Origin: Prorocentrum cordatum
Lineage: Eukaryota; Sar; Dinophyceae; Prorocentrales; Prorocentraceae
Reading direction: 5' to 3'
DNA length: 64,000 nt
NCBI GenBank assembly: GCA_963575745.1
Contig: CAUYUJ010012658.1
Span: forward strand, 307,501-371,500
Shown: piece after piece, positions 8,401-17,799 of the stretch
Numbering within the stretch: position 1 is the first letter of the stretch
Layout: every line of letters begins with the position of its first letter
The notes under the pieces: model-generated
Databases searched by the model: none
Seen by the model: the letters and a program-made list of their open reading frames with translations, nothing else
What the model was told of the DNA's origin: nothing
Position numbers and translations under genes: made by a program

Positions 8401-11239
8401 CTTCCAGAGGTTCCATTTGATCATCCATCTGAAGTTGGGATAAATGTAGGCCGGCTCCAAAAGAGCTTGCTGCAGGATCATGATTCCATATCTTAAGCCA
8501 CTGCTGCAGGTCCGCGTCGAGTGTAGTAGCATGTGACTTGATGCCCGTGGCAGGATGAACTTCTGCTTGCGTCCACAAAGTTGGTAGCTTACTCCATCTG
8601 TGTGCCTTCGACTGCTCCTGCTCGATGGACTTAGCTACCGCCTGCCGCCACTCCTTGACCCGCTGCTTTGAGTACAGCTGCTCGAGCTTGGTGGCTTCCT
8701 GCGCTGCAAACCAACTGCAATCCCGTATCCATTCATCCTCCCAACTCCATTCATAGTCGAGTCGGTACCAAAGGACAAACCAGGAACTGCCCATGTCCAA
8801 GTTCTTGCGCCTCAACTTGCGAAGGGTCTGAAGCCGCTGCTGAATGAATTGCGAGTCCAGCTCCCACTCCCTCTTGAGCGCATGAAGAAGGTCCTGGAAT
8901 GCCATGGCCGCCCTTCTCCAATTCCGTGAGATGGGGTCTCCTTCAGCGCCTCTACCTGGTGCTTTGCGAGCCGCTGCCACCAGCTTGAACTGAGGCACAT
9001 GTAGCTCACCCCGTCCAGCTGCAGCACGTCGCTTGTTGTCAGGAAGGTGATACCGATCTGCCAACTCCGCCTCAGCCATCTGAGCCCACGTCTGAAAGCA
9101 CCAGTCGAGGTCCTGAGCTTCACGTGCATGATGGCACTCATCATGTACTTGGTCGTACGATGGAGGTGGACGTGGAGCGCCAAGCGGACAATCGTTGGGA
9201 AACTTCCGCGGCATCACGATCTGCTGCTCCATGGCCGCGCCAGGTCCTGCTTCTAGCTCAAGCAAAACTCCCCAATGCGTTGCTAGGCTGAGGCCCTCCA
9301 GTCGTCGCACTCCCGTGATCAAGCTCTTGAAATGCTTGGAGACCACAAAGAAATCTATAGTTCGTCCACGTCCTGCTGAGCACGTCCACTCAAACGGAGC
9401 TGCTATGGTAGCTGGCATGTCATTCAAAACATTGAGCTCCTCCAGGTCGAGCGGACTCATGTTCCAATCACCTCCAATGATGAAAGGGCGTCCCAGTCTC
9501 TTGAGCTGCTCAAAACATTGCAGGATGATCTGCCTATTGTTGTCCTCCACGTCTTTGTGCTGATTACCTGAGATGAGGTAGATCGAGGCCAGAATGAAGC
9601 CACCAGGGAGCATGCCATCGATCCACTGTGTTGTCCATCTTGAGGTCGGGGGTGTAACGCCACCCATGTCAGGTGGAGCTGCTGAGCCGATATCTTGTCG
9701 AACTCCGACTGCCACTCCTGACGATGCTGATGTGGCTGTGGTGCCCGGCTTGGCTGGGGAGATGTGGAAGTGCCAGCCCTGATGCTTCAGCCTCACCACA
9801 GTGTCCCCCACCGCTGGTTTGAGCAGCTTGTGCTCCTGGATGAGCAGGGCATCAGCATCGACCTCGATCTCTACCACCTCCGCTGCGATCTTGGACAACT
9901 TCGCCGCCTCCTTCTGCGCTGAGGTAATGTTGGCAGTGACAATCCTCCACGTGCGCACCTTTGTAGTCACCACCTCCTCTGGTCGGGCCTGACTGGGGAG
10001 GCCGACACCACAGTTGCGGCAGGTCCGCTCAGCACTCAAGGCGTCGCTTTGATTCTGCGCCGACGCCAAGTTTTGCTGAGCTGCAGTCCGCACTGGCATA
10101 CCTCCCTTGGGAGGCGACGAGGTGTTCCCAAACGGGCCTGTGCCCCAAGACGCGGGGCCCGAGGGTTCATGGTCGTCGGCGGCACGAGGGGCACACTCCC
10201 CGACGCCAATCCCCCCAGGGCCCCCGTCAGCCTCTTGAGGCTGAGTCTGGCGAAGCGACCCAACCTGCTCAAGACTCCCCAAGACAGCACCTCGGGGGTT
10301 CGGGAGCTTCTCTGGCTTGGATTCTATATTAGAACCACCACTCTGAGATAGCACCAGAGTATCTGCATGCAGCTGTGCAGCTCGTGGTGCAGGTGGTCCA
10401 GCTGGATCCTCAGGGTCAGCCTCATCATCTTCATCTTGTTGGTCCTCAGTTTTGACCCCAGCATCGTCCTCAGTTTTGACCCCAGCATCGTGTTGGCCAT
10501 CTTCGCTTGGGAGTTCAACTGTTGGCCGATACCGAGCCGCATCAATAGGCGGGGCCCGACTCTCACGTATCTCTCGGCGAAATAGACGTTGAATATCTCC
10601 CAGCTGCTGCCAGTGTAGAGCTATGACCCTGTCCCATTCGTTGAACATGTCCTGCGACTCCAGCCAGTCCAGGTACTCAAGGAAGTTGGCTCTGTTATTG
10701 CTAGACTGCACCCATGCCATGTAACAATAATTGCGAGCAACTTGGCTGAGGTGAGCCTCATCCCGAAAATCTGCAGGTGATTGCTGCCTGAGCTTCACAA
10801 CTGCGTACTGCCCGCACATGTCCATCCACTCCTCATATCCTGAGGAATCTGAAGCAAGTGAGGGAACCCATCTGCATGCTGCTGACATCAGTCCTTCGCG
10901 AAAGATGTACTGTGGCGTGTCAGGATCCACGGGCGGTGGCTTGCCCATCGCACACGGCTCCCCTGACACCCAAACGATGCCGTCGTAGATGTTGAGCGAA
11001 CAGATAAGAGCTCCAAACAACTCTGCATTCTGCTCTGACACAGCACCGTCAACCACACCACTGCCAGAAACTGCACGTATCTGCATGGCTGACTGTGGTA
11101 CCAAAGAAGGGATGGCCGTCGAACTCCCAACTGCCGCTCTGAGTGAAAACGCCACTGTCGAGCCGAGCGAATTGAGGCAGTCCAACAGCTGAAGCGCCTG
11201 GTACCTCTGCGAAGGTGGAGCCGACAACAGCGGCGCCAT
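5471..11239 (-). CDS. LINE ORF2 polyprotein: endonuclease, reverse transcriptase, RNase H
   Basis: Starting at the first ATG after the ORF1 stop gives 1922 aa. An acidic, Pro-rich N-terminal part (aa 1-400) contains a region shared with El2 (about 10840-10550) and a CxxC motif (CRNCG, near 10015). An EEP endonuclease covers about aa 426-660 (IVTAN, DALLIQEHK, GGDWNMSPLD, ATHWG). The RT covers about aa 1005-1255: motif A VMLDLKKAFEKIS, motif B GVIAGCSDAT, and motif C VVVDDGS at about 7703-7723, with Val in place of the usual Tyr before the Asp pair. Then come a CxxC-H-CxxC finger (CAICG...HRCFRC), RNase H at about aa 1600-1740 (VDGS, AELFAAR, VTDFKE, GNKQVDFYAK) and a C-terminal CARCG finger. 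The frame is open upstream into ORF1, in the +1 register. The protein would reverse transcribe and insert the element RNA. Confidence 0.85.
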   Translation of the reverse strand: MAPLLSAPPSQRYQALQLLDCLNSLGSTVAFSLRAAVGSSTAIPSLVPQSAMQIRAVSGSGVVDGAVSEQNAELFGALICSLNIYDGIVWVSGEPCAMGKPPPVDPDTPQYIFREGLMSAACRWVPSLASDSSGYEEWMDMCGQYAVVKLRQQSPADFRDEAHLSQVARNYCYMAWVQSSNNRANFLEYLDWLESQDMFNEWDRVIALHWQQLGDIQRLFRREIRESRAPPIDAARYRPTVELPSEDGQHDAGVKTEDDAGVKTEDQQDEDDEADPEDPAGPPAPRAAQLHADTLVLSQSGGSNIESKPEKLPNPRGAVLGSLEQVGSLRQTQPQEADGGPGGIGVGECAPRAADDHEPSGPASWGTGPFGNTSSPPKGGMPVRTAAQQNLASAQNQSDALSAERTCRNCGVGLPSQARPEEVVTTKVRTWRIVTANITSAQKEAAKLSKIAAEVVEIEVDADALLIQEHKLLKPAVGDTVVRLKHQGWHFHISPAKPGTTATSASSGVAVGVRQDIGSAAPPDMGGVTPPTSRWTTQWIDGMLPGGFILASIYLISGNQHKDVEDNNRQIILQCFEQLKRLGRPFIIGGDWNMSPLDLEELNVLNDMPATIAAPFEWTCSAGRGRTIDFFVVSKHFKSLITGVRRLEGLSLATHWGVLLELEAGPGAAMEQQIVMPRKFPNDCPLGAPRPPPSYDQVHDECHHAREAQDLDWCFQTWAQMAEAELADRYHLPDNKRRAAAGRGELHVPQFKLVAAARKAPGRGAEGDPISRNWRRAAMAFQDLLHALKREWELDSQFIQQRLQTLRKLRRKNLDMGSSWFVLWYRLDYEWSWEDEWIRDCSWFAAQEATKLEQLYSKQRVKEWRQAVAKSIEQEQSKAHRWSKLPTLWTQAEVHPATGIKSHATTLDADLQQWLKIWNHDPAASSFGAGLHLSQLQMDDQMEPLEVEQIRKAALSFKVKTASGIDNLGPRNMALLSDDCLQAFSSVMEVAERIAEVPKQMKNTVLPRLPKPEGGHRLIGLMTDTLRVYNRCRRPVQRRWLQEYARPYHYATAGRSSERAVWTQSVMAEAGRALMRHTVTVMLDLKKAFEKISHALLWEIGCRHKFPKRRLAMLIKTYAGQRCLKFEKIASRFISTNQGVIAGCSDATTMMVLFTWGAYDQVYTLWPSLTISVVVDDGSLQATGTEADAARIIIAAAKMLRRLLVRIGLELSPNKGHVIATTPKLARQVEMALSDWAFRRARVVRQLGHDRRMGGGGRIPTHRGRVAAVGRRVPRFRRLAQGGRQMGKLFRSGGLASVGYTAKVQGMSDTQLQKVRSLSGHVQFGSARGRSRTMEFLLSHCPRSDPTFIADEYPLAYWMKAKWEQWVRPKAMALAFMHAQNHTKTWQSVKGPAGAVLMTLRRMGWRAESWKVWFTERGSRVDLDDIGVGTLRKLVNVSTKRRLLAGVPGSRGMEGLVGPPILEPALKEISDLRKKGDFKGAGLLRTWLAGGFFNQVRLHDVQATESPLCAICGVEEGTDLHRCFRCDWHLTERQDWSGFERKLMLWGRNEYGQDHPCTMMLCKGLFPDPLFQLPDAVAHHTIRWHVCTVSGLISGVVCVDGSCIFPHCEFRARGGWAFCMIDAVGNVIAAASGPVPFPWQTSGAAELFAARQAILHKSQGQLHLVTDFKELFIGWQAGHPYGTHSGHQYAELWVQFWKAVDDVGADEIQIEWIPSHLSQTQALAQQIPLAYWHGNKQVDFYAKCGAAMHPRDLPQERARHMREQAAALTLKTVLRILRRCSRGKWADVERKEYVERPIGLALSDDNGHVVRRYKGRWACARCGENRARRCDLVNLSCGGPPKGVQMAHGSHRLWKTGPMVWCVDCTARCVSRAFLIARPCKGRPPLGSPRYFKRKYLIQGKGPSGENIGNGFHKPVPITSRS

Positions 11240-11312
11240 CTGCTGGAGCGTGAGCTGCGTCTGGCTCACTATCTGCTGGAAGTGGCCCCAGCTGCCAGCT
11301 TTCGCAAAGCCC

Positions 11313-12422
11313 TCAGTGGGTGTCTGCTGCAGCAGCTGGGGCCCCGACCCTGCGCCGCTTGGCCTTCTCAGCAGCTGAGGCCAGCTGCTGGCGAATCCTC
11401 TTGCGGGCTTCGTTGATGCGCTGGATCTCGGCGACGTCGTCAACCCCGTCCAGCTTGAGGCCCTGCTCGTTGTACAGGTCCTCCAGGTCCTCGTCCTCGG
11501 GCACTGGGATGTCAAGCTCGGGTCCAGCACCCATGCCGACATCACCTGCACCACTGCCGCCGCCGTCACCAGGAGGAGCGGTAGGCTGCTCAGCCTGAGC
11601 GCTCTCCTGCTGGGCCCTCCTCTTCTCGGCCTCCTGCTTTTGGTACTGCTCCAGCGCCTGCTGAAGAGCCTGCATGGGCCCTCGCAAAGGCTCAGGAACT
11701 TCGCTGTCGCTGCCTGCCAGCTGAAGCTCTGCGAATCGTCCACAAAGCTGCAGGGCTGGATTGGCTGCACCACTGGCCTGCTCCTTGAGGAAGGCGTCGG
11801 ACTTCGCCTTCTCGAGCTGCTGCTTTTTGTGCTTGTGATTCTCCAGAATCTGCTTCTCTGCGTCACGACTTGCCAGGGCGCGCTGGTACTCCTCCTCGCG
11901 CTCCTTGAGCCGCTCCTCAGACTTCTGAAGCTTTTTGTTAGTGTCTTCCAGCCTCTGGCCCAGCTGGAACGAAGTGAGCTTTGTGATGTCGACGGGCTGG
12001 TCGGACGCCTTGACAGACATCGCCTTGTCCCACTGCACCACCATGCTCTTCGCCTGCTCTGGCCAGAGCTTCCGATCATCTCCGTGTGCCTTGACCATGG
12101 TCTCAAGGATCGCTTTCGCCGTTGCCTGATCGACCATAGGTTGAGCAGCAGGGGCTGGCGAGGCCTGGGTCTGGCTGATGGAGCCTGCCCAGAGAGAGGC
12201 TGGCGGTCCGTCCGCCCACCTGTTCTTCGCCTTCTGCCAAGGGGGCTGGCTCTTGCCTCCACCCGCTGCTCCCTGATTCTGCTTTCTCTGCTTCTCCAGC
12301 ACTCCTTTTGGCGCCTGCTTGCCGCAGCGCAGGCAGTGGGTGCGGTGGGCATAGTTGGCGAACGCTGTGCCATACACCCTCGCGCAGTTCCCACAAGGCC
12401 AAGAAGGGTGCCTTGCCGCCAT
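11313..12422 (-). CDS. LINE ORF1: zinc-finger, coiled-coil nucleic-acid-binding protein
   Basis: From the ATG at 12422 the product is 369 aa. A finger near the N-terminus reads WPCGNC, then NYAHRTHCLRCG, a spacing reminiscent of RanBP2-type fingers but with a longer first loop. A long charged helix in the middle (KLQKSEERLKEREEEYQRAL and after) is a coiled coil. The tail is acidic then basic (EKAKRRRVGAP). It ends at a TGA at 11313-11315. By analogy with other LINEs it would coat the RNA. A GTG at 12458 in the same frame would add 12 residues; the ATG is preferred. ORF2 overlaps its end in the +1 frame. Confidence 0.75.
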   Translation of the reverse strand: MAARHPSWPCGNCARVYGTAFANYAHRTHCLRCGKQAPKGVLEKQRKQNQGAAGGGKSQPPWQKAKNRWADGPPASLWAGSISQTQASPAPAAQPMVDQATAKAILETMVKAHGDDRKLWPEQAKSMVVQWDKAMSVKASDQPVDITKLTSFQLGQRLEDTNKKLQKSEERLKEREEEYQRALASRDAEKQILENHKHKKQQLEKAKSDAFLKEQASGAANPALQLCGRFAELQLAGSDSEVPEPLRGPMQALQQALEQYQKQEAEKRRAQQESAQAEQPTAPPGDGGGSGAGDVGMGAGPELDIPVPEDEDLEDLYNEQGLKLDGVDDVAEIQRINEARKRIRQQLASAAEKAKRRRVGAPAAAADTH

Positions 12423-12495
12423 CCGTGGCCCGCCCGAGCGAGCCGCGTCGAAGTACACTCGGGCAAGCCCAGTGCGCCTGGGCCGACACGGCTGG

Positions 12496-12542
12496 AGGAT
12501 GATGATGATGAGGAGGAGGAGGAGGAGGAGGAGGAGGAGGAC
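12496..12542. repeat. (GAT)n(GGA)n tract at the 5' side of El1
   Basis: Pure GAT then GGA triplets lie immediately on the sense 5' side of the El1 coding region. The position is like the CCT-rich tracts (sense strand) next to the leader relics of El0 and El2. Confidence 0.85.
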
Positions 12543-12699
12543 CGCGCGGGGGGCGCGCCGCGCGTGAAGAAGAGCGCCAGCTTCCCGGCCTCCCGGCGCC
12601 CGAAAGAGGCGAGGGGAGGTCGGCAGGCTCGCCGGCGCAGAGCTCCTCTCCCCGAGGAAGTTTCCCCTCTCGGATCTCCTCGTCTGTCACCCCGTACGC

Positions 12700-13260
12700 A
12701 TCTCCTCCCCTTCGTCTCCCTCCCCTCCCTCCCTCCCTCCTCCCTCCCTCTCGGTCTCCTCTCCTCTCTCTGCCTCCCTCTGCCTCCCCCATCGCTCTCC
12801 TCTCCCTCCCTCCCTCCCTCTCCGCCGCCTGCTCCCTCCCTTCCTCCCGCCCTGCTCTCTCCCTCCCTCCCTCTCCGCCGCCTGTCCTCTCCCTCCCTCC
12901 CTCCCTCCCTCTCCGCCGCACGCCCTGCTCCAGAGAGGGAGGGATGGTAGGGGAGGAGAGGGAAGAGAGGGGAGGGGGGCAGGAACGGGCGGGGTCGGGA
13001 GGGAAGGCAGCGAGGTGGCGGAGAGAGGGGCGACAGGGAGAGGCGGGACGGAGACAGGGTATGTTCTGATATTGCTTGAACAGCAACGGTGAAGAACCCC
13101 AGCGAAGAGGCAAAGCCTGGGGTGGGAGACGTGGGATGGAAGACGGGAGGGGAAGTGAGGGAGGGATGGGAGTGAGGTGTGTGAGGACGAAGTGATGATG
13201 AGGTGTGGTGAGGGAGGGGAGGGAGGTGAGGGAGGGGAGTGGGTACGGGAGGAGATATAG
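12700..13260. repeat. Polypyrimidine tract followed by polypurine tract
   Basis: From 12700 to about 12925 the plus strand is almost pure CTCCCTCC-type sequence; from about 12930 to 13260 it is GGGAGG-type. The junction contains CTCCAGAGAGGGAGGG, so the two halves are imperfect inverted copies that could fold back. Long frames through this block are composition artefacts. Confidence 0.8.
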
Positions 13261-14147
13261 GGGAGGCAAGGCAATAAAGTGAAAGAGGACAAGGATGGAG
13301 AGGACTTGCTTGTTCCTGATGCAGTGCGGTTACAAGACATCTCAGTGGAGTCAGGTGTAAGCTCTGGCAGGGTCGAGTTGCGCGCGTGCCAGTGACGGAG
13401 AGAGGTGAGGGGGGCGGAGGAACAAAACACGCAAACAATCCTCAGGAATACATGTACGGGTTGCATAGGAAAAGATGCATAATAAACAACCTGAACTCTT
13501 AGGGGCGAAGCTTTCTGAACCGCAGGGGGTGGATGAAGATGGATAGGATCAGGAGAAGATGAGCAGGCAGGATGATGATACAGGTCGGGCAGAAAGAGGA
13601 ATTTGTCTCTGGAGCGGCTCGGAGGTCTGCAATGGGGGCCCAGGAATCATGGCAACCTCACGTCTTTGTCAGGGTGTCTTCACGCGTGGTCTCCAAGAAC
13701 AGCCGCCTCCGATGAGCGTATTGTAGATTTATTCCGCGCAGCCTCTACATAACCCCGATGAGAAAGTGATCCTACCAGCCCTCTGGGCGCAGGTGGTCTA
13801 ACGAGATTCCTCTTCCCTGTTCCAAAAAAAACCTCTTCCCCTACGGGGAGGGGGTTCCCCCTCCCCCTACCCCCTCCCATGGACTTTTTTGGGGGGGTTC
13901 GCGATGTGTCAGGGCGTCCAAAACGGCCTCGGCGAGGAAGCCAACATCATTGGTGTTACTAAGGTCTTGGCTCCATTTTGGCCTCTTTGGGGGGGACTGA
14001 ACGTTATATAGCACCCCGCAGTTGCGGATAAGAGTGAGGGGGCGGCGGGGACGTCGGCAATCTGCGAGGCTTTTAGGAGCCCGCCGCAAGGCGCAGCATT
14101 TTTCAAGCTATACAGAGATTCCGCCGCGCCGAAATTTGTTCAAACAA
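13261..14147. other. Intergenic with a short shared segment; no gene recognised
   Basis: No convincing ORF. The segment at 13755-13805 resembles 14800-14850 (ACCAGCCC then TGGGCG then GTGGTCT), a short dispersed repeat. A CCATTTTGGC word near 13973 was examined as a leader relic and rejected. Confidence 0.4.
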
Positions 14148-14372
14148 TGTAGGTGGGTCGCGGGTTTGGTCGAAGGTGGGTCGCAAGTGGGTCGACGGTG
14201 GGTCGCGGGTGGGTCGCGGGCCGGGTCACGGGTGGGTCGCGGGTGGGTCGCGGGTGGGTCGCGAGCGGGTCGTGGGGTGGGTCGCGGGTGGGTCGCGGTT
14301 GGGTCGCAATGTGGGTCGCGGGTGGGTCGCGAGGTGGGTCGCGGGTGGGTCGCGGGCCCGGTCGCGGGGAGG
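14148..14372 (-). repeat. GCGACCCACCC minisatellite, copy 1
   Basis: The minus strand reads about 20 imperfect units of CGCGACCCACC. It is introduced by GTTGTCGTCGT then CTCCCCGCGACC and closes with CGACCCACCTACATTG. The same introduction and close surround a shorter array at 54941-55052. Predicted Arg/Asp/Pro/Thr-repeat peptides are artefacts. Confidence 0.8.
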
Positions 14373-14494
14373 ACGACGACAACAACAACAAACAGAATCC
14401 TCAACACGGATCCGCACTTCAGCCACGCACCCAGGGATGATGAATGACCCTTCGGCCCCCTCACTCTGACCATCTCCTCCTTTGATCGACGGCC

Positions 14495-14660
14495 TTCAAA
14501 ATTGCCCCAAGGGGCCTTCCAGGGCTCCCAAGAGGGCCCCAAGAGAGCCCCAAGAGGGCCCCAAGAGGACTCCAAGACCCCTGAAAGCGCCCCAAGAGAG
14601 CTCCAATACCCTCCCAAAGAGCCCCAGGAGAGCTACAAGAGGCGGTGTTGAGGGCTCCTG
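14495..14660. repeat. CCCCAAGAGG decamer-like repeat, block 1
   Basis: The plus strand consists of degenerate CCCCAAGAGAG/CCCCAAGAGGG units. A longer block of the same kind lies at 60236-60660. On the minus strand the units read LGALLGPSWG-like peptides. No independent evidence for a gene was seen. Confidence 0.65.
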
Positions 14661-15430
14661 GGAAGGGGCCGAAATTGAGGACCCCCGATCTTTTGATCGA
14701 TGCTCTCCTAGATGGCCCCGACAGGCCTGCCAGGGTACCAGCCGCAGCACCAGCAGAGGCAGCAACAACATCAGCAGCACCACCAGCAGCAGCACCAGCT
14801 GATGGCTGAGAAATCCCACCAGCCCCTTGGGCGACAAGTGGTCTGAGGGATAATGAGGAAGACATACAGCGGAAGCACTCCTCCTCCTCCTCCTCCTCTT
14901 CCTCGTCATCTTCCCCTCTCTCCCACGCGGCCCCCAGGGATGGGCCGAAGAAGCCTTCCAAGGCCACCCCCTTGCTCCCAGAGATCTCTTGGTTCATCCT
15001 GGTTGCTCGCTTTGTTTCCCTAGATGTGTCCCTTCGTCCCTTTTCCCGTCAGTTTTCGTGGGCAGGGCTTCTGAATGGGCTGGTTGGGATACGCCAAGCG
15101 TGAATAAAAAAAGGTGGCTGTTCCAAGTATTCGAGCGGATGCCCCCTGTTTCGGGCTCCCCTGATGGATCCGTGGTAAGTGCCAATGCTTTTCTACACGC
15201 GTTGGATATGTTTTTCAAAAGGTATCCGAACATTTCTCCGATATCTGATCTGAATTCGCCTCCTGGACCCCGACCCCTATCGTAATTAGCTGACCGAGTA
15301 TCTTGCCCCTGTTGGTCTAGGTCGGCTCGCCGTCGCAGTTCGGTTTGCCGCTTCCAACAAATAACTCACACACGGATGCCCACGTAATTCCCCTCCGCCT
15401 CTTCCTTCTCATTCGGAGGAAGACAAGGAG
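14661..15430. other. Intergenic, no gene recognised
   Basis: It contains a CAG-rich patch (14740-14800) and a TCC patch (14878-14905). A short plus-strand frame near 15130-15285 has ordinary composition (FERMPPVSGSPDGSVVSANA) and a GTAAGT word after it, but there is no second exon to support a gene. Confidence 0.35.
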
Positions 15431-15431
15431 G

Positions 15432-15459
15432 CGATATATATATATATATATATATATAA
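15432..15459. repeat. (TA)n microsatellite
   Basis: Thirteen or so TA dinucleotides in a row, flanked by GCGA and ACATG. Confidence 0.95.
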
Positions 15460-15839
15460 CATGAAAGAATGCAACTGTAACAATGAAGAGACAGCAGGTA
15501 CGCCCTCAGGAGAAGAAGTCCTCGTGCAACCACCCAGGTCAAATGACCAACTCTGTGCGCACTGCACCGAACCGTCAACGCACACACGTGCCTCCTCATC
15601 CTCCTGCACCCCGTTGCCAGTACCACTTCCTAGTGTTCCTGCTTTTGACATGTTCTGTTTGCCGCCCACTTTCCCATAGACGCCCACGGCGACTACAGAA
15701 CCACGAACCGACCGAAGCGACAACCAAACCACGAACCCACCGAAACCGACGATCCGAGCGCAGCCTGAAACCACAGCGGCGCAACAACGGACCAAACCGG
15801 ACTAACCGACTGACCGAACCGCGGATCCCCGTGGACTTC

Positions 15840-16080
15840 CAGGAGGGACCAGGATCGAATCGATAAGTCGGATCGGCGATCGAGATGAATCGGATTGGCA
15901 GTCCTCGGCAGCCAAATAAGGAAACGTCGAATCGGCAGAAATCGGCAGGCTGGTAGGCCTCAATTGAGAACTCGGAGCCGATACCGAAATCCCAAATCGA
16001 ATCGAATCGGCATCGGAAGCCATCAACATCGACATCGAATCGGAGGAGTCGACACGGGTCATGGACTCCTGTCGGGGATC
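15840..16080. repeat. Degenerate GAATCG/GATCGG repeats
   Basis: Words such as GAATCGG, GGATCGG and CATCGAATCGG recur irregularly through this stretch. A similar GATCGG-rich stretch lies at 57670-57920. Confidence 0.55.
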
Positions 16081-16119
16081 TGCTGACTCGGGTCAATCCA
16101 GACCCGCGTCAGCCGGGCC

Positions 16120-16255
16120 TTGCAGGATCCTACAGGCAGCTGCAGGATCCTGCACCCAAACCCGGGTCAATGCGAAGGATCCTGCAGGATCCTGCACCCA
16201 AGCCTGGGTCAGTGCGACCCTGGCCCTGCAGGATCCTGCAAGATCCGGCGCTCTG
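16120..16255. repeat. Cluster of TGCAGGATCCTGCA palindromes
   Basis: Perfect or nearly perfect 14-bp palindromes TGCAGGATCCTGCA and partial copies (GCAGGATCC) occur several times in about 130 bp, separated by CCCAAACCCGGGTCA-like spacers. Function unknown. Confidence 0.75.
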
Positions 16256-17624
16256 GCTGACCCCCGTTTGGGTTAACCCCCGTCTCTTGAGCCCCGATCC
16301 TGGAGGTCTGGACTCCTTCCGGGGACCTCTTCCTTCGCCCCCGCTCGCTTCGTGACCGCCGCGGGGCCGGCGAGGGGCCCTCGGAGCCCGAGAGCTGTCC
16401 AGCGCCCTTCTTTGGAATCCCGGAACGGTGCGGTGACAAACCGTGCGGTGACCTTGAGGACCCCCAACGGTCCGTCAACGCACGGTGTTTGGACCTCGGA
16501 TGCCCCAGTCGCCCGAAGACGTCCTCGGAGGACGACCCGAGTCCCAGAACCGCGCGGTGACTCCGAATCCACACCGACTCACCACACGGCGTTGTCCCCA
16601 CCCAGTTTGGGTGGCCCGAACCTTCTGTCGTAGCCACAATTTACCGGACCATTGCTTCCCCCTCTCCAGTTTACGGCAGGTTCGTGTCGTGCCGACTTCG
16701 GCGTTGGCTTCTGACACCGCGGGGAGCATTCACCCTTGAACGATCGGCCGTTTCCGAACCGTCAGGTCGCTCAACATCGACCAATTCTGGGTCGCCGGCG
16801 CCGTTCAACGTTGGACGCTGGCGGCAAGGTCGCCGCCAGTCGACACGACGCGAACCTACCGTATCCTCTGAAGCGTCTCAGGTGCCCTCGTCATTGGTCC
16901 CCCTCCTGCGCCCAAGGGGGCGCGCCTCCGTTCTGAGGCTCCCCGGCTCCGATGCCGCACCGACCTTCCGAACCGTCCGAGCCCTCCTGTGAGCTCTCCC
17001 GCTCATCCCCCGTCTCCTCCGTGCCCCCTGGAGGAGGAGCAGGAGGACACGCACCCTGCCTGGAGGAAGGGACGAAGAGGGATGAGGAAACGGACGGAGG
17101 AGGGAAAGAGGAGATAGTGCTAACGATGAGGAGAAGGGAGGAAGAGGAAGGAAGACCTCGCACATCCGACGTCAGGCCGTTTATTTCACATCGAAACACG
17201 CCAGACAAATACTGCAATCAGAACCTCATCCCGGAGACACGTTTTTCATCAGAGCCCCCCAAGCCACAAATCGCCACAAGCCTTCTGTCTTGATTTCGCG
17301 ACGGGGGAAATGTCAGGGCCCTCTCCCATCCATGTCTTCCCCTGCACCCTCCACCTCCTCCAGAACTCCCTCTTTCCCCCCCCCCTCGGGAGCATCCAGG
17401 AGGGAGTCGTCCACGAGGGGGAGGCGCAACTCATGGCCGATAGGCGCGTGCGAGGACGAATGTCGGCCAAGGGATTCGCCGAAAAAGGAAGGCTGCCTGC
17501 GCGTGTTTTTGGAGGGTCTGGGGTATCTCGAAGTGGTCCTTGGCATCGACGGCTGCGGAAAGCCCGTAGTCCAGTCTCGCTGCATCTTCTCGCAGGAGGA
17601 GGACAGGGAGGAGAAGGGGGAGGA
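16256..17624. other. Intergenic, no gene recognised
   Basis: GC-rich sequence with many open frames in all registers and no recognisable motif or repeated structure. The absence of a domain does not exclude short exons. Confidence 0.35.
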
Positions 17625-17799
17625 GGAGGAGGAGGAGGAGGAGGAGGAGGAGGAGTTTTTAAACCCGCGTGCTCCCGCCCGTGAGTGGGCGCCCCTGGTC
17701 TCGGCACCCCGCGAAGGCAGAACGGCCCGAGGCGGGGTGGGCCAGCGGCCTCATCTCACGACGTCGCACTGCTGCCAATCAATGACTCATGGAGTCGCC

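Larger units (their letters stand above)
5471..12490 (-). mobile_element. El1: near-complete LINE (ORF1 plus EN-RT-RNH ORF2)
   Basis: Two overlapping minus-strand ORFs make an apparently full-length LINE. ORF1 (12422-11313) has a zinc finger and a coiled coil. ORF2 (from about 11239, or earlier by frameshift, to 5471) has EN, RT and RNH without any internal stop. Its sense 5' side abuts a (GAT)(GGA) tract at 12496-12542, and past the 3' stop lies the compound triplet tract ending at about 5385. No terminal repeats, target-site duplication or poly-A tail could be identified by eye. Confidence 0.8.

Noticed and set aside
11240-13438. Upstream extension of the El1 ORF2 frame to 13438
   Set aside because: The part upstream of about 11330 is the shadow of ORF1 and of polypyrimidine repeats.
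13965-13990. CCATTTTGGC near 13973 as another leader relic
   Set aside because: Only ten bases match, the flanks do not, and no gene or CCT tract is associated.
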